A stretch of 64,000 bases of DNA from positions 62,001 to 126,000 of the forward strand of contig NZ_JBFABG010000013.1 of the NCBI RefSeq assembly GCF_040640215.1. Direction: 5' to 3'. Origin of the DNA: Actinosynnema sp040640215 (GTDB lineage: Bacteria > Actinomycetota > Actinomycetes > Mycobacteriales > Pseudonocardiaceae). The notes beneath the pieces were generated by a model. It searched no databases. It was not told the origin of the DNA and saw only the letters and a list, made by a program, of their open reading frames with translations. The number at the start of each line of letters is the position of its first letter. The first letter of the stretch is position 1. Position numbers and translations under genes: made by a program. Below are positions 34,795 through 43,401 of this stretch, piece by piece.

Positions 34795-37404
34795 ATGTCA
34801 CGCAGACACCTGGGTGCCGTGCTCGCCGCGGTGCTCGCCGCCGGGCTCATCACCACCGGTGGTGCTCTAGCCGCGCCGAAGCAACCGGTGGTGGGTGAGC
34901 CGCGCACCGAGAACGGGTGCGCCCGGATCGAGAAGACGTTGCCGACGCTGTCCGACTGGCCGAAGGTGGACAGCCGGGTCGGGTCGAGCGCGGCCGACGA
35001 GCGGAGGATCAAGAAGCTCCTCGGCACGATGACGTTGGCCGAGAAGGTCGGCCAGATGACCCAGCCCGAGATCAACGCGATCACGCCCGACGAGGTGCGC
35101 GCGTACGGCATCGGCTCGGTCCTCAACGGCGCGGGTTCGACGCCGGGCATGGACAAGCACGCGCCGCCCGAGGCGTGGCTCGACCTCGCCGACGCGTTCT
35201 GGACCGCGTCCACCACCTCGCGCACCCGCGTGCCGTTGATCTGGGGCACCCACGCGGTGCACGGCAGCAACAACGTCTACGGCACAACGCTCTTCCCGCA
35301 CAACATCGGCCTGGGCGCGGCGCACGACCCGTGCCTGGTCCGCGAGATCGGCAAGGCCACCGCGGCACAACTCCGCGCCACGGGGCAGGACTTGACCTAC
35401 GCGCCGACGCTGGCCGTGCCGCGCGACGACCGCTGGGGACGCACGTACGAGGGCTACTCGGAAGACCCGCGCATCACCCGCGCGTACGGCTACGAGGCCG
35501 TGAAGGGCATCCAGGGCTCGGACCGCCGGCGGGTGGACGTGCTGGCCACCGCCAAGCACTTCATCGGCGACGGCGGCACGCTGCGCGGTCGGGACCAGGG
35601 CGTCAACCCGTCCTCGGTCGCCGAGATGATCAACACGCACGGCCAGGGCTTCTACGGGGCGCTGGCGGCGGGCGCGCAAGCGGTGATGGTGTCGTACAAC
35701 AGTTGGACCAACGCGGAACTGGGCATCGACGAGGGCAGGTTGCACGGCAGCAAGTCGGCCGTGAACGACGTCCTCAAGGGCAAGCTGGGCTTCGACGGGC
35801 TCGTCGTGTCCGACTGGAACGGCATCGGCCAGGTGCCCGGGTGCTCGAACTACTCGTGCCCGCAGGCGATCAACGCGGGCATCGACGTGGTGATGGTGCC
35901 GACCGACTGGAAGGCGTTCATCGCCAACACCGTCGCCCAGGTCGAGGGCGGGCAGATCCCGTTGGGGCGCATCGACGACGCGGTGACCCGGGTCCTGCGC
36001 GTCAAGCTGCGCGCGGGCGTGCTGGACGGCGAGAAGCCCTCCGCGCGGGCGGGCGCGGGGTCCGCGAAGGCGTTGCAGGCGCGCAAGGTCGCGCGTGAAG
36101 CGGTGCGCGAATCCCAGGTGCTGCTGAAGAACGACGGCGGCGTGCTGCCGTTGAAGTCGCGGGCCAAGGTGCTGGTGGTCGGCAAGAGCGCGGACAGCCT
36201 CCAGAACCAGACCGGCGGCTGGACGTTGTCCTGGCAGGGCACCGGGAACACCAACGCGGACTTCCCCGGCGGCACCACCGTGCTCGGTGGTCTGCGCGAA
36301 GCGCTGGGCGCGGCGAACGTGGTGTTCAGCGAAACCGGCGACGTGGACCCGGCCGGGTTCGACGCGGTCGTCGCGGTGCTGGGCGAGACCCCGTACGCCG
36401 AGGGCATCGGCGACCTCGGCCGGCGCACCCTGGAGGCGGCGAAGCTGTACCCGGAGGACCTGGCCGTGCTGGACAAGGTGCGCGGTCGCGGCGCGCCGGT
36501 CGTGACGGTCTACCTGTCGGGCCGGCCGTTGCACGTCAACAAGGAGCTCAACCGCTCGGACGCGTTCGTGGCGTCGTGGCTGCCCGGCACCGAGGGCGGC
36601 GGTGTCGCGGACCTGCTGGTGCGCGGTCGGCACACCTACCCGGGCTTCTCCGGGCAGTTGTCGTACTCCTGGCCGCGCAGCGCCTGCCAGACCGTGCTCC
36701 ACCCCGGGCAGGAGGGCTACGACCCGCTGTTCAAGCCGGGTTACGGCCTGAAGTCGTGGCAGCGCACCACCATCGGGCAGCTCGACGAGACCTCGCCGGT
36801 GGGCGGGTGCGCCGACGACGACGGCGGCGGCACGGCGACCGAGGAGCTGGAGCTGTTCGTGGGCGGGGACGTCGCGCCGCACCGGGGCTACCTCTCGTCG
36901 CCGGACAACTGGGACGGCACCGAGATCGGCCCGGACGGCACGGCGGCGCACAGCTCGATCTCCGTCGCGCCGGCGGACGTGAACGGGACCGGTGACGGGC
37001 TCAAGACCACGTGGACGGGCACCGGTCCCGGCCAGATCTACCTCGCGAACCCGGCCGGTGGCACGGACCTGCGCGGCTACGCCAACGCCGACGCCGCCGT
37101 GGTGTTCGACGTGGTCGTGCACCAACCGCCGACCAACCGGACGGCCCTGGGCGCGCACTGCTCGTGGCCGTGCCTCGCGGAGGTGGACACCACCAAGGTG
37201 TTCACCGACCTGCCGGTGGGTCAGCGGTCGACGGTGAAGATCCCGGTCTCCTGCCTGGTGGCGGCGGGCCTGGACGCGGAGAAGGTCAACATCCCGTTCC
37301 TGGTGTTCACCGACGGCCCGTTCCAGGCGTCGTTCGCGAACGTCCGCTGGGTGCCGAAGGCGGCCCAGGACCCGGACGCGAAGACCTGCGCGGAACTGGG
37401 CTAG
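34795..37404 (+). CDS. Secreted GH3-family glycoside hydrolase (beta-glucosidase-like / exo-glucanase)
   Basis: 869 aa from the ATG at 34795; a TTG six bases earlier (34789) is better placed for GAGGAACGG and cannot be excluded. Signal peptide LGAVLAAVLAAGLITTGGALA. GH3 TIM barrel with LAEKVGQMTQ, GIGSVLNG, IWGTHAVHG, YAPTLAVPRDDRWGRTYEGYSEDP, AKHFIGDGGT and the nucleophile Asp in GLVVSDWNG; the GH3 C-terminal alpha/beta domain follows (VLLKNDGGVLPL, VLVVGKSADSLQNQTGGWT). The last 200 residues form an extra beta-sandwich (WDGTEIGPDG) as in bacterial exo-1,3/1,4-beta-glucanases. Acts outside the cell on beta-glucans. Confidence 0.93.
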   Translation: MSRRHLGAVLAAVLAAGLITTGGALAAPKQPVVGEPRTENGCARIEKTLPTLSDWPKVDSRVGSSAADERRIKKLLGTMTLAEKVGQMTQPEINAITPDEVRAYGIGSVLNGAGSTPGMDKHAPPEAWLDLADAFWTASTTSRTRVPLIWGTHAVHGSNNVYGTTLFPHNIGLGAAHDPCLVREIGKATAAQLRATGQDLTYAPTLAVPRDDRWGRTYEGYSEDPRITRAYGYEAVKGIQGSDRRRVDVLATAKHFIGDGGTLRGRDQGVNPSSVAEMINTHGQGFYGALAAGAQAVMVSYNSWTNAELGIDEGRLHGSKSAVNDVLKGKLGFDGLVVSDWNGIGQVPGCSNYSCPQAINAGIDVVMVPTDWKAFIANTVAQVEGGQIPLGRIDDAVTRVLRVKLRAGVLDGEKPSARAGAGSAKALQARKVAREAVRESQVLLKNDGGVLPLKSRAKVLVVGKSADSLQNQTGGWTLSWQGTGNTNADFPGGTTVLGGLREALGAANVVFSETGDVDPAGFDAVVAVLGETPYAEGIGDLGRRTLEAAKLYPEDLAVLDKVRGRGAPVVTVYLSGRPLHVNKELNRSDAFVASWLPGTEGGGVADLLVRGRHTYPGFSGQLSYSWPRSACQTVLHPGQEGYDPLFKPGYGLKSWQRTTIGQLDETSPVGGCADDDGGGTATEELELFVGGDVAPHRGYLSSPDNWDGTEIGPDGTAAHSSISVAPADVNGTGDGLKTTWTGTGPGQIYLANPAGGTDLRGYANADAAVVFDVVVHQPPTNRTALGAHCSWPCLAEVDTTKVFTDLPVGQRSTVKIPVSCLVAAGLDAEKVNIPFLVFTDGPFQASFANVRWVPKAAQDPDAKTCAELG

Positions 37405-37422
37405 CCCGCGCGGCCCCGACGT

Positions 37423-37454
37423 CCGTCCGGCTCCGCGCTCGCGGGGCCGGACGG
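37423..37454 (+). terminator. Hairpin after the GH3 gene
   Basis: 9-bp stem CCGTCCGGC / GCCGGACGG, loop 14, starting 18 bases after the stop and lying before the convergent TetR gene. Confidence 0.65.
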
Positions 37455-37512
37455 AGCGGCCGTCCGCCGGCGTGGACGCCTCGGGCCGCGCGCCGGGGGG
37501 CGGTGCGGGGTG

Positions 37513-38082
37513 TCAGTCGGTGCGCCGGTCGAGCAGCAGGTCCGGGAGGCGGGTGAGCGCGCGCCGGAACGGGCCGCTGTCGCCGAACAGCCGGCCGTGC
37601 ACCAGGCCGCCCTCCATCAGCGCGAAGGCGTCCTCGGCCGCCGCCCGCGCGGAGGCCGGTGCCCGGCCCTCCCGGGTCGCCGCGTCGGCCATGGTCGAGA
37701 TCCACACCTCGGCGATCTCGGCCGCCCGCCGCCGCACCGGCTCCGGCACGCCGCCGAGCGTCATGCTGTCCATCACGCACGACAGCAGGCCGCCGCCGTA
37801 GAGCTCGCCGATCAGCAGCGCCGACCGGGTGATCCCGGTCCGCACGTCCGGCTCCTCGCCCATGGGCCGCAGGGCGTGGACGAAGAGCCGTTCCACCCGC
37901 TCCAGCACCGCCTCGGCCATCTGGACCTTGCCGTCCGGGAAGCGGTGGTAGAGGCTCGCCCGGCGCAGCCCGGCGGCCTCGGACAGGGCTCCCAGCGACG
38001 CACCGCCGTAGCCGGCGCTCCGGAACACCTCGGCCAGCCGGTCGCTCAGCTCGTCGTCGCGCAGGGACGGGGATCGCGCCAT
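37513..38082 (-). CDS. TetR/AcrR-family repressor
   Basis: 189 aa. N-terminal HTH at residues about 12-55 (LAEVFRSAGYGGASLGALSEAAGLRRASLYHRFPDGK), ligand-binding C-terminal part with VMDSMTLGGVP and ending in a TetR_C-type helix. Divergent from an alpha/beta hydrolase; the 142-base gap holds two near-identical palindromes that are the likely operators, so it should repress itself and the hydrolase. Confidence 0.93.
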   Translation of the reverse strand: MARSPSLRDDELSDRLAEVFRSAGYGGASLGALSEAAGLRRASLYHRFPDGKVQMAEAVLERVERLFVHALRPMGEEPDVRTGITRSALLIGELYGGGLLSCVMDSMTLGGVPEPVRRRAAEIAEVWISTMADAATREGRAPASARAAAEDAFALMEGGLVHGRLFGDSGPFRRALTRLPDLLLDRRTD

Positions 38083-38092
38083 CCCCCATCAA

Positions 38093-38108
38093 TACCGAAC
38101 GTACGGTC
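38093..38108. promoter_or_regulatory. Operator 1 of the TetR regulator
   Basis: TACCGAACGTACGGTC, a near-perfect palindrome 10 bases upstream of the TetR start codon. Shares the pattern TACCGAWCGTWCGGTA with operator 2. Confidence 0.75.
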
Positions 38109-38160
38109 AACTGACAAGGACGCTTCCCGTCCGGGTGGTGTCGACCCCGTCACGTTGCTT

Positions 38161-38176
38161 TACCGATCGTTCGGTA
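38161..38176. promoter_or_regulatory. Operator 2 of the TetR regulator
   Basis: TACCGATCGTTCGGTA, palindromic except the two central-flanking bases, 48 bases before the hydrolase ATG. Two copies of the same 16-mer pattern in one divergent gap is strong evidence for TetR binding. Confidence 0.75.
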
Positions 38177-38224
38177 ATAGCGTCGCCGGCAGGACGACCC
38201 GACCACCGCCGAAAAGGACGAGAG

Positions 38225-39067
38225 ATGCCTTACCTCACCGTGGGACGCGAGAACAGCGCCGACATCACCCTGCACTACACCGATCGCGGCACCGGCCGAC
38301 CCGTGGTGCTCATCCACGGCTACCCGCTGTCCGGCGCGTCCTGGGAGAAGCAGGAGCAGGCGTTGCTGGACGCCGGCCACCGCGTGATCACCTACGACCG
38401 GCGGGGCTTCGGCAAGTCCGACCAGCCCAGCACCGGCTACGACTACGACACCTTCACCGACGACCTCGACAAGGTGCTCACCGCGCTCGACCTGACCGAC
38501 GTCGCGCTGGTCGGCTTCTCCATGGGCACCGGCGAGGTGGGCCGCCACCTCGCCCGCCACGGTGCCGCCCGCGTGGCCAAGGCGGTGTTCCTGGCCTCGC
38601 TGGAACCCTTCCTGCTCAAGACCGAGGACAACCCCACCGGCGTGGACGCGAGCGTGTTCGACGGCATCCAGGCCGCCGCCAAGGCCGACCGCTACGCCTG
38701 GTTCGACCAGTTCTACGGCGACTTCTACAACCTCGACGAGAACCTGGGCACCCGGATCGGCGAAGCGGCCGTGCGGACCGGCTACGCGGTCGCCGCCGGC
38801 GCGGGGGCCAAGGCGTCCTGGGCCGTGGTGCCGAGCTGGCTGACCGACTTCCGCGACGACGTCGCCAAGGTCGCCGAGACCGGCGTGCCCGTGCTGATCG
38901 TGCACGGCACCGCCGACCGCATCCTGCCCGTCGACGCCTGTGGCCGCGAGTTCGCCAAGCGCCTGCCCGCCGCCGAGTACGTCGAGATCGAGGGCGCGCC
39001 GCACGGGTTGCTCTGGACCCACGCGGACGAGATCTCCGGCCTGCTGGTGCGGTTCCTCGCCGACTGA
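38225..39067 (+). CDS. Alpha/beta hydrolase, non-haem chloroperoxidase/esterase type
   Basis: 280 aa from the ATG at 38225 behind AAAGGACGAG. Oxyanion region LIHGYPLSG, nucleophile elbow GFSMGTGE (Ser), acid in HGTADRILP and catalytic His in EGAPHGLLWTH. This pattern and the YDRRGFGKSDQP strand are typical of cofactor-free haloperoxidase/perhydrolase-like esterases. Natural substrate unknown; likely induced when the divergent TetR protein binds its ligand. Confidence 0.92.
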   Translation: MPYLTVGRENSADITLHYTDRGTGRPVVLIHGYPLSGASWEKQEQALLDAGHRVITYDRRGFGKSDQPSTGYDYDTFTDDLDKVLTALDLTDVALVGFSMGTGEVGRHLARHGAARVAKAVFLASLEPFLLKTEDNPTGVDASVFDGIQAAAKADRYAWFDQFYGDFYNLDENLGTRIGEAAVRTGYAVAAGAGAKASWAVVPSWLTDFRDDVAKVAETGVPVLIVHGTADRILPVDACGREFAKRLPAAEYVEIEGAPHGLLWTHADEISGLLVRFLAD

Positions 39068-39077
39068 GCGGCGTCCT

Positions 39078-39098
39078 GGCCCGGGTAGGACGCGGGCC
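39078..39098 (+). terminator. Hairpin after the hydrolase gene
   Basis: GGCCCG / CGGGCC stem with a 9-base loop, 11 bases after the stop codon. Confidence 0.45.
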
Positions 39099-39261
39099 CT
39101 GACGGCGGGCAGCCGGGAGTCCTCTGTGGACCGTCCGGGCCGGTGCCGTCCTCCGGCGTTCAAGCCCGGTGCGCGATCCCGCCGCATACGCGGACTTCGT
39201 GGAACCGTCGAACGCCGGACGGCATCAGAGTGGGAAAGGGCCCCGCCGTGAGGAGGCACCA

Positions 39262-39441
39262 GTGCCGACGTTCGCCGAGTCGATCATCGCGACGGACCGG
39301 TGCATGACCAGCAGCACCGGACGGCTGGTGTGCGAGAGCCCGGCGGGACTCGCCATGGCCGTCGTGGTGGCCCTGCTGGCCCTCACCCTGCTGCTCCCCC
39401 TCGGCGTCGACCTGCTCGCCCGACGCCGCAGGCGGCGCTGA
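39262..39441 (+). CDS. Small single-pass membrane protein
   Basis: 59 aa from the GTG at 39262, chosen because a perfect AGGAGG lies six bases upstream. Two cysteines (DRCMTSSTGRLVC) precede one transmembrane helix (GLAMAVVVALLALTLLLPLGVDLLA) and a basic tail ARRRRRR. By the positive-inside rule the Cys-containing N-terminus faces outside. No family recognised. Confidence 0.65.
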   Translation: MPTFAESIIATDRCMTSSTGRLVCESPAGLAMAVVVALLALTLLLPLGVDLLARRRRRR

Positions 39442-39487
39442 CGGCAGGACCGCCCGGACGAGCGCCCCCAGGCGGGCACATCCGGGG

Positions 39488-40399
39488 TCACCCCGGAAGT
39501 GTCCCCTCCTCGCCGTGCTCCGGTGACCCCTCGCCCAGGCCCTGGTCCCACCAGAACGTCCACGAGTTGTCACCGACGAGACGGCCCGCGTAGTCCTGGA
39601 GCGCCTGCGGCCCGTCGTCCTGCCAGATGTTGTCCGGGCAGAACGCGAAGTGCTCGGCGGCGATCACCAGGGCCTCCTCGCGCGTGGCGGGCGGCGCGGC
39701 GACGCCGAGCACGAGCGTGTCGAACCCGACCGCGACGACCCGCGCGCCGAAGCGCTCCTCCCAGCTCCGCAGCACCGCCGAGAGCTCGGCGGTGTCGCCG
39801 GTGTGGTCCACCGGCCCCGTCCACCCGACGACCGCCACGGTGTCGGCGGCCCGATCCGCCGCGACCAGGCCCAGCCGCACCGACGGGTGCCCGGCCCGGA
39901 GGTGCTCGGCCAGGTCGTCGGCGGTGCGACCGGGGTCGGCGGGTACCGGGCGCGCGGGTGCGAGCCCCGGCCACCGGCGGCCGTGGGGAGCGGTCACGGC
40001 GGCCCGCTCCGCCGGCGTCAGCGGGTCGTCGGGGTCCTCCTCGGTGTGCTCCGCCCACCAGGTCGCGAGCAGCCGGGCGGGATCGTGCTCGGCGGGCGAG
40101 GACATCCCGCCGGGCACCACCTCCCCGCTGCCCCACGGCCGGTACGCCGCGTCCTCGTCGTCCAGCGCGTCGAGCAGCAACGGCCACAGCCCCGACCTGG
40201 CGTGCTCGGCGCGCAGCCGCGCCCACAGGCCCTCGGGCGCGGGCCCGTCGCCCAGCCAGAACGCCGGCCGGTCGCCGCCTCCCCCCTCGGGAGCGACCGC
40301 GCGACCGGGCGGCAGCGGGACCGACAGCGTCCGGCCCGCGTCGGCACCCCCGGCGAACAGCGTCCGGAGGTCGTCGGGCAGTGGTGGTCCGGTGATCAC
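39488..40399 (-). CDS. DUF4253 domain-containing protein
   Basis: 303 aa with the GTG at 40399. The C-terminal ~110 residues carry the DUF4253 signature (VLRSWEERFGARVVAVGFDTL, EEALVIAAEHFAFCPDNIWQ). The N-terminal 180 residues are acidic and Pro-rich with LPDDLRTLF. Function of this domain is not established. Two bits of context: convergent to the small membrane protein, and the GNAT gene lies 67 bases upstream in the same direction. Confidence 0.85.
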   Translation of the reverse strand: MITGPPLPDDLRTLFAGGADAGRTLSVPLPPGRAVAPEGGGGDRPAFWLGDGPAPEGLWARLRAEHARSGLWPLLLDALDDEDAAYRPWGSGEVVPGGMSSPAEHDPARLLATWWAEHTEEDPDDPLTPAERAAVTAPHGRRWPGLAPARPVPADPGRTADDLAEHLRAGHPSVRLGLVAADRAADTVAVVGWTGPVDHTGDTAELSAVLRSWEERFGARVVAVGFDTLVLGVAAPPATREEALVIAAEHFAFCPDNIWQDDGPQALQDYAGRLVGDNSWTFWWDQGLGEGSPEHGEEGTLPG

Positions 40400-40466
40400 G
40401 CTGCGGATCGTAGGCGGCGGGCACGACAGCGGGAACACCTTCGGCGAAGTTCCACCGACGGCCGCC

Positions 40467-41201
40467 TCAGTGGGGGCGCAGGCGGGAGAAGAGGCGCTCG
40501 CCGGCACCCGGCCAGATCTTGGTGTCGCGACCGAACATCACGAACAGGTCGAGCGCGTCGGCCGGACCGTGCACGGTGAACCCCGCGCGGCGGTAGAAGA
40601 CGTCCAGCCCCCGGTCGTCGGGCATCGCCCCGTAGATGATCTCGTAGTTGCACTGGTCGTAGATCCGGGTCGCGATCTTGAGCATCGAGCCGCCGAGGTT
40701 GTCGCCCCGGGCGTGCTCGGCGACGGCGACGACCTTGACCCGGACGAGGAACATGCCGATGCCGAGGACCGTCTTGTACTGCTCGTGGTCGTCGAAACCG
40801 ACCTCCGCCATCCGGTCGATGATCTGCGAGGCAGCGGTGAGCGGCGGGTAGGCGAGCAGCGCGCCGACCACGCCGTGGTCGCGGTGCTCGGCGACCAGGA
40901 CGAGGGCGGCGGACAGGTAGGCGAGGATCGGGTTGTCGTCGCGCTGGTGCTCGGCGAACCGGGCGGCCATGTGCTCGGTGTAGGCGCGGTGGCCGTCGCG
41001 CAGGCAGATCCGCAGTCCGCCGCCGGCGGTACCGCGGGCGATCCCGGCTTGCAGCTCCGGTTCGAACGGCGCGCCGGCGAGGTCGGCCAGTGGTCCGATG
41101 GCGTCGATGTCGGCGGCGGTGGCGGCGCGGATGCGGGTGTTCTCGGCGGCGGCCCAGCCGCTGTCGAGCTGCCCGTCGGTGATCCGCTCGGGGTTGGTCA
41201 C
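40467..41201 (-). CDS. GNAT-family N-acetyltransferase
   Basis: 244 aa from the GTG at 41201; a longer frame to 41315 lacks family resemblance. Starts IRAATAADIDAIGPLADLAG, as GNAT domains do; strand-turn VVAVAEHARGDNLGGSMLKIA corresponds to the acetyl-CoA binding motif A, and GLDVFYRRAGFTVHG to motif B. Substrate unknown. Confidence 0.75.
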   Translation of the reverse strand: MTNPERITDGQLDSGWAAAENTRIRAATAADIDAIGPLADLAGAPFEPELQAGIARGTAGGGLRICLRDGHRAYTEHMAARFAEHQRDDNPILAYLSAALVLVAEHRDHGVVGALLAYPPLTAASQIIDRMAEVGFDDHEQYKTVLGIGMFLVRVKVVAVAEHARGDNLGGSMLKIATRIYDQCNYEIIYGAMPDDRGLDVFYRRAGFTVHGPADALDLFVMFGRDTKIWPGAGERLFSRLRPH

Positions 41202-41333
41202 GGCGTCGCGGTGTCCTTTCGGTTCGTACCGGTTGGCCACCGGCGTGTGTCGCCGTTTCCGCACCGCCTTCTCCCCCGCCCGGTCACCGTCGCCGGCGGG
41301 TGGCGGTGTCGGCACCGGCCGCGCCGGAGTCTG

Positions 41334-42212
41334 TCAGACGTCCTTGACGGCGAACACCCAGAGGTTGGTGGCGAGGGCGTCGCACGGTTGCGGGAGCGGT
41401 CCCCGACCGTGCAGCGCCGTGTAGTGGAACGGCGTGCGGGTGGTCGTGGTCCAGCCGCGCGCGGCGAGCGCGGCGGCCGAGTCGGGCCGGGCGTCGTCGT
41501 CGAACAGGGCGAGCAGGTCCACCCCGATCTCCTCCTTGGCCAGCCGGTACACGGGGCTCTCGGTGAACTCCCGCACCTCCCGGACCGACTTGATCTCGTA
41601 GGCGCAGCGGCTGCCCGGCGCGCTGAGCCGGTCCACCCGGGCGATCAGCGCCTCCTCGGCGGCGGCGGGCAGGTACAGCAGCAGCCCTTCGGCGAGCCAG
41701 GTGGTGGGACGGGCCGGGTCGAAGCCCGCGTCGAGCAGGGCGCGAGCCCAGTCCAGGCGCAGGTCGGCCGCGACCGGCGTGCGCACCGGTTCCGGTGTGG
41801 CGCGCATCTCACGGAGCACGCCCTGTTTGAACTCCAGGACGGCGGCCCGGTCCACTTCGAACACGGTGCTGCCGGCCGGCCAGCGCAGCCGGTAGGCGCG
41901 CGAGTCCAGCCCCGCCCCCAGCAGCACGACCTGGTGCGCGCCCGCGTCGGCCGACGCCTCGGTGAAGTCGTCCAGGACCCTGGTCCGCAGCCCGAAGTAG
42001 CGGGCCAGCCTCCCCCACACGGGGTGGGCGTCGCCGTCGGGCACGTCCTGCGGGCGGACCGGCCACGTCCGGGACACCTCGGCGGCCCGCACGAAGTGCT
42101 CGGCGAACCCGTCGTGCGCCAGCGCGTCGGGCCGGTGGTGCTCGATGGCCCGTGCGGCGGCGACCATCAACGCCGTCACCCCCACGCCGTGCTCGATCCC
42201 GTCCAACTCCAC
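41334..42212 (-). CDS. SAM-dependent methyltransferase, TIGR00027/leucine carboxyl methyltransferase-like
   Basis: 292 aa from the GTG at 42212, just after GGGAG. SAM motif I VVLLGAGLDSRAYRL, acidic motif FEVDRAAVLEFK, DLRLDWARALLDAGFD and PTTWLAEGLLLYLP are hallmarks of the mycobacterial-type TIGR00027 family. The target is unknown; members include polyketide and unknown-substrate O-methyltransferases. Confidence 0.88.
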   Translation of the reverse strand: MELDGIEHGVGVTALMVAAARAIEHHRPDALAHDGFAEHFVRAAEVSRTWPVRPQDVPDGDAHPVWGRLARYFGLRTRVLDDFTEASADAGAHQVVLLGAGLDSRAYRLRWPAGSTVFEVDRAAVLEFKQGVLREMRATPEPVRTPVAADLRLDWARALLDAGFDPARPTTWLAEGLLLYLPAAAEEALIARVDRLSAPGSRCAYEIKSVREVREFTESPVYRLAKEEIGVDLLALFDDDARPDSAAALAARGWTTTTRTPFHYTALHGRGPLPQPCDALATNLWVFAVKDV

Positions 42213-42370
42213 TACTCCCACTCCCCGGGTACCCGTGCGCGGTCGGTTCGGCCGACCGGCACCACGTCGAAACGAACCCGTCGGCGCGCGGGCGCTCCAC
42301 GGGTTCGGGCACAGCTCTCGCACGGATCGCCGGCGACCGTCCGCGCCGGCTTCGGCCACGCCCTGCGGCG

Positions 42371-42904
42371 TCAGCGGGGCCTCTCGCCGACCAGCAGGTC
42401 GCCGGGAATGCCCGCCTGGTCCGGGGAGTAGAAGTCGACGATGGCCCGCCGCCAGGTGTCGACCTCGACCAGGTCCTCGTCGGAGGGCTCGAACGCGTCG
42501 AACAGCGCGTGGACGTTCGCCACCTCGAACCCGATGGCCGTCATCAGCGCGCGGAAGCGGGGCCTCGCGATCAGCCCGTCGCGGTCCGGGTCCCCCAGTT
42601 CGACCAGGGCGTCGGCGAACTGCGCCACGGTCGCGTCGAACCGCTCCGGCGAGAGCACGCAGGACCGGAACTCCGCCCAGGTGACCGCCCCGTCGCCGTC
42701 GGCGTCCAGTTCGGCGGCCAGCGTCTCCCAGAAGCGCCGGAACGCCGCCGTCATCGCCCGCGTGGCCGCCGCGTCGGAGCCGTCGGCCACCGCCACGACC
42801 CGTCGCGCCATGAATTCGAAGTCCGCGGCCGTCAAGCTCCCGCTGCCGTCCGCGTCGAACAGGGAGAACACCACCGACACGCGTTCGACCGCAGCATCCC
42901 GCAT
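42371..42904 (-). CDS. EF-hand calcium-binding protein (calerythrin-like)
   Basis: 177 aa from the ATG at 42904. EF-hand loops: DADGSGSLTAADF (residues about 17-29), DADGDGAVTWAEF (about 66-78), a third DPDRDGLIARPRF (about 103-115), and a degenerate fourth. Spacing fits the sarcoplasmic calcium-binding/calerythrin family found in actinomycetes. No signal peptide, so a cytosolic Ca2+ buffer or sensor. Confidence 0.9.
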   Translation of the reverse strand: MRDAAVERVSVVFSLFDADGSGSLTAADFEFMARRVVAVADGSDAAATRAMTAAFRRFWETLAAELDADGDGAVTWAEFRSCVLSPERFDATVAQFADALVELGDPDRDGLIARPRFRALMTAIGFEVANVHALFDAFEPSDEDLVEVDTWRRAIVDFYSPDQAGIPGDLLVGERPR

Positions 42905-43401
42905 ACCCGAACCAACCCTTCCCGGTACCTGTCTGACAACACCGCCGACCGTAGCCGGCCGGGCGCGCCGAAAGCGCATCCGTTCACTCGAAAGGGGGGC
43001 CGCTACCGGGAATTCCCGTGGTCGTCGAATAATTCACCACGCGAATTGCGGTGACGCGCACCGCCGCACCCGCCGGCTGTCCGGTCGACGCCACCCACCC
43101 GGAAGATCAGCCTACCAGGGGGCGTTCACCGCTCCGTATGGCCACAGTGGACGGTGCCGCGTCGCGCGGTCCACCGTGGCCGGACACGACCGGGAACAGC
43201 GCGTCGAACCCGGATCATCGATTTCCGGCGCGCACTACCCGAGGTGAGGATCGCACTCCGTCCGGGGTCGGTCCAACGGTCTACAACCGACGCTTTCGGC
43301 GACCTCCCGCCGAAGGGAAAACAATGCGCTCCCCCTCGGCCCCGCGACGTGGACCACCGGATCGACCGGACCGCGCCGGCCGGCGGACCCGCGCGGTCCG
43401 G
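42905..43401. other. Intergenic region, no convincing gene
   Basis: 497 bases. An ATG at 43324 with AAGGG upstream opens a plus frame, but it runs antisense through the nitrate-reductase partner gene and is Arg/Pro-rich like other shadow frames; rejected. The end holds the terminator of the nitrate operon. Confidence 0.5.
43368..43399 (-). terminator. Terminator of the nitrate reductase operon
   Basis: Perfect 8-bp stem GGACCGCG / CGCGGTCC, 16-base loop, immediately after the stop at 43402. Confidence 0.65.
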
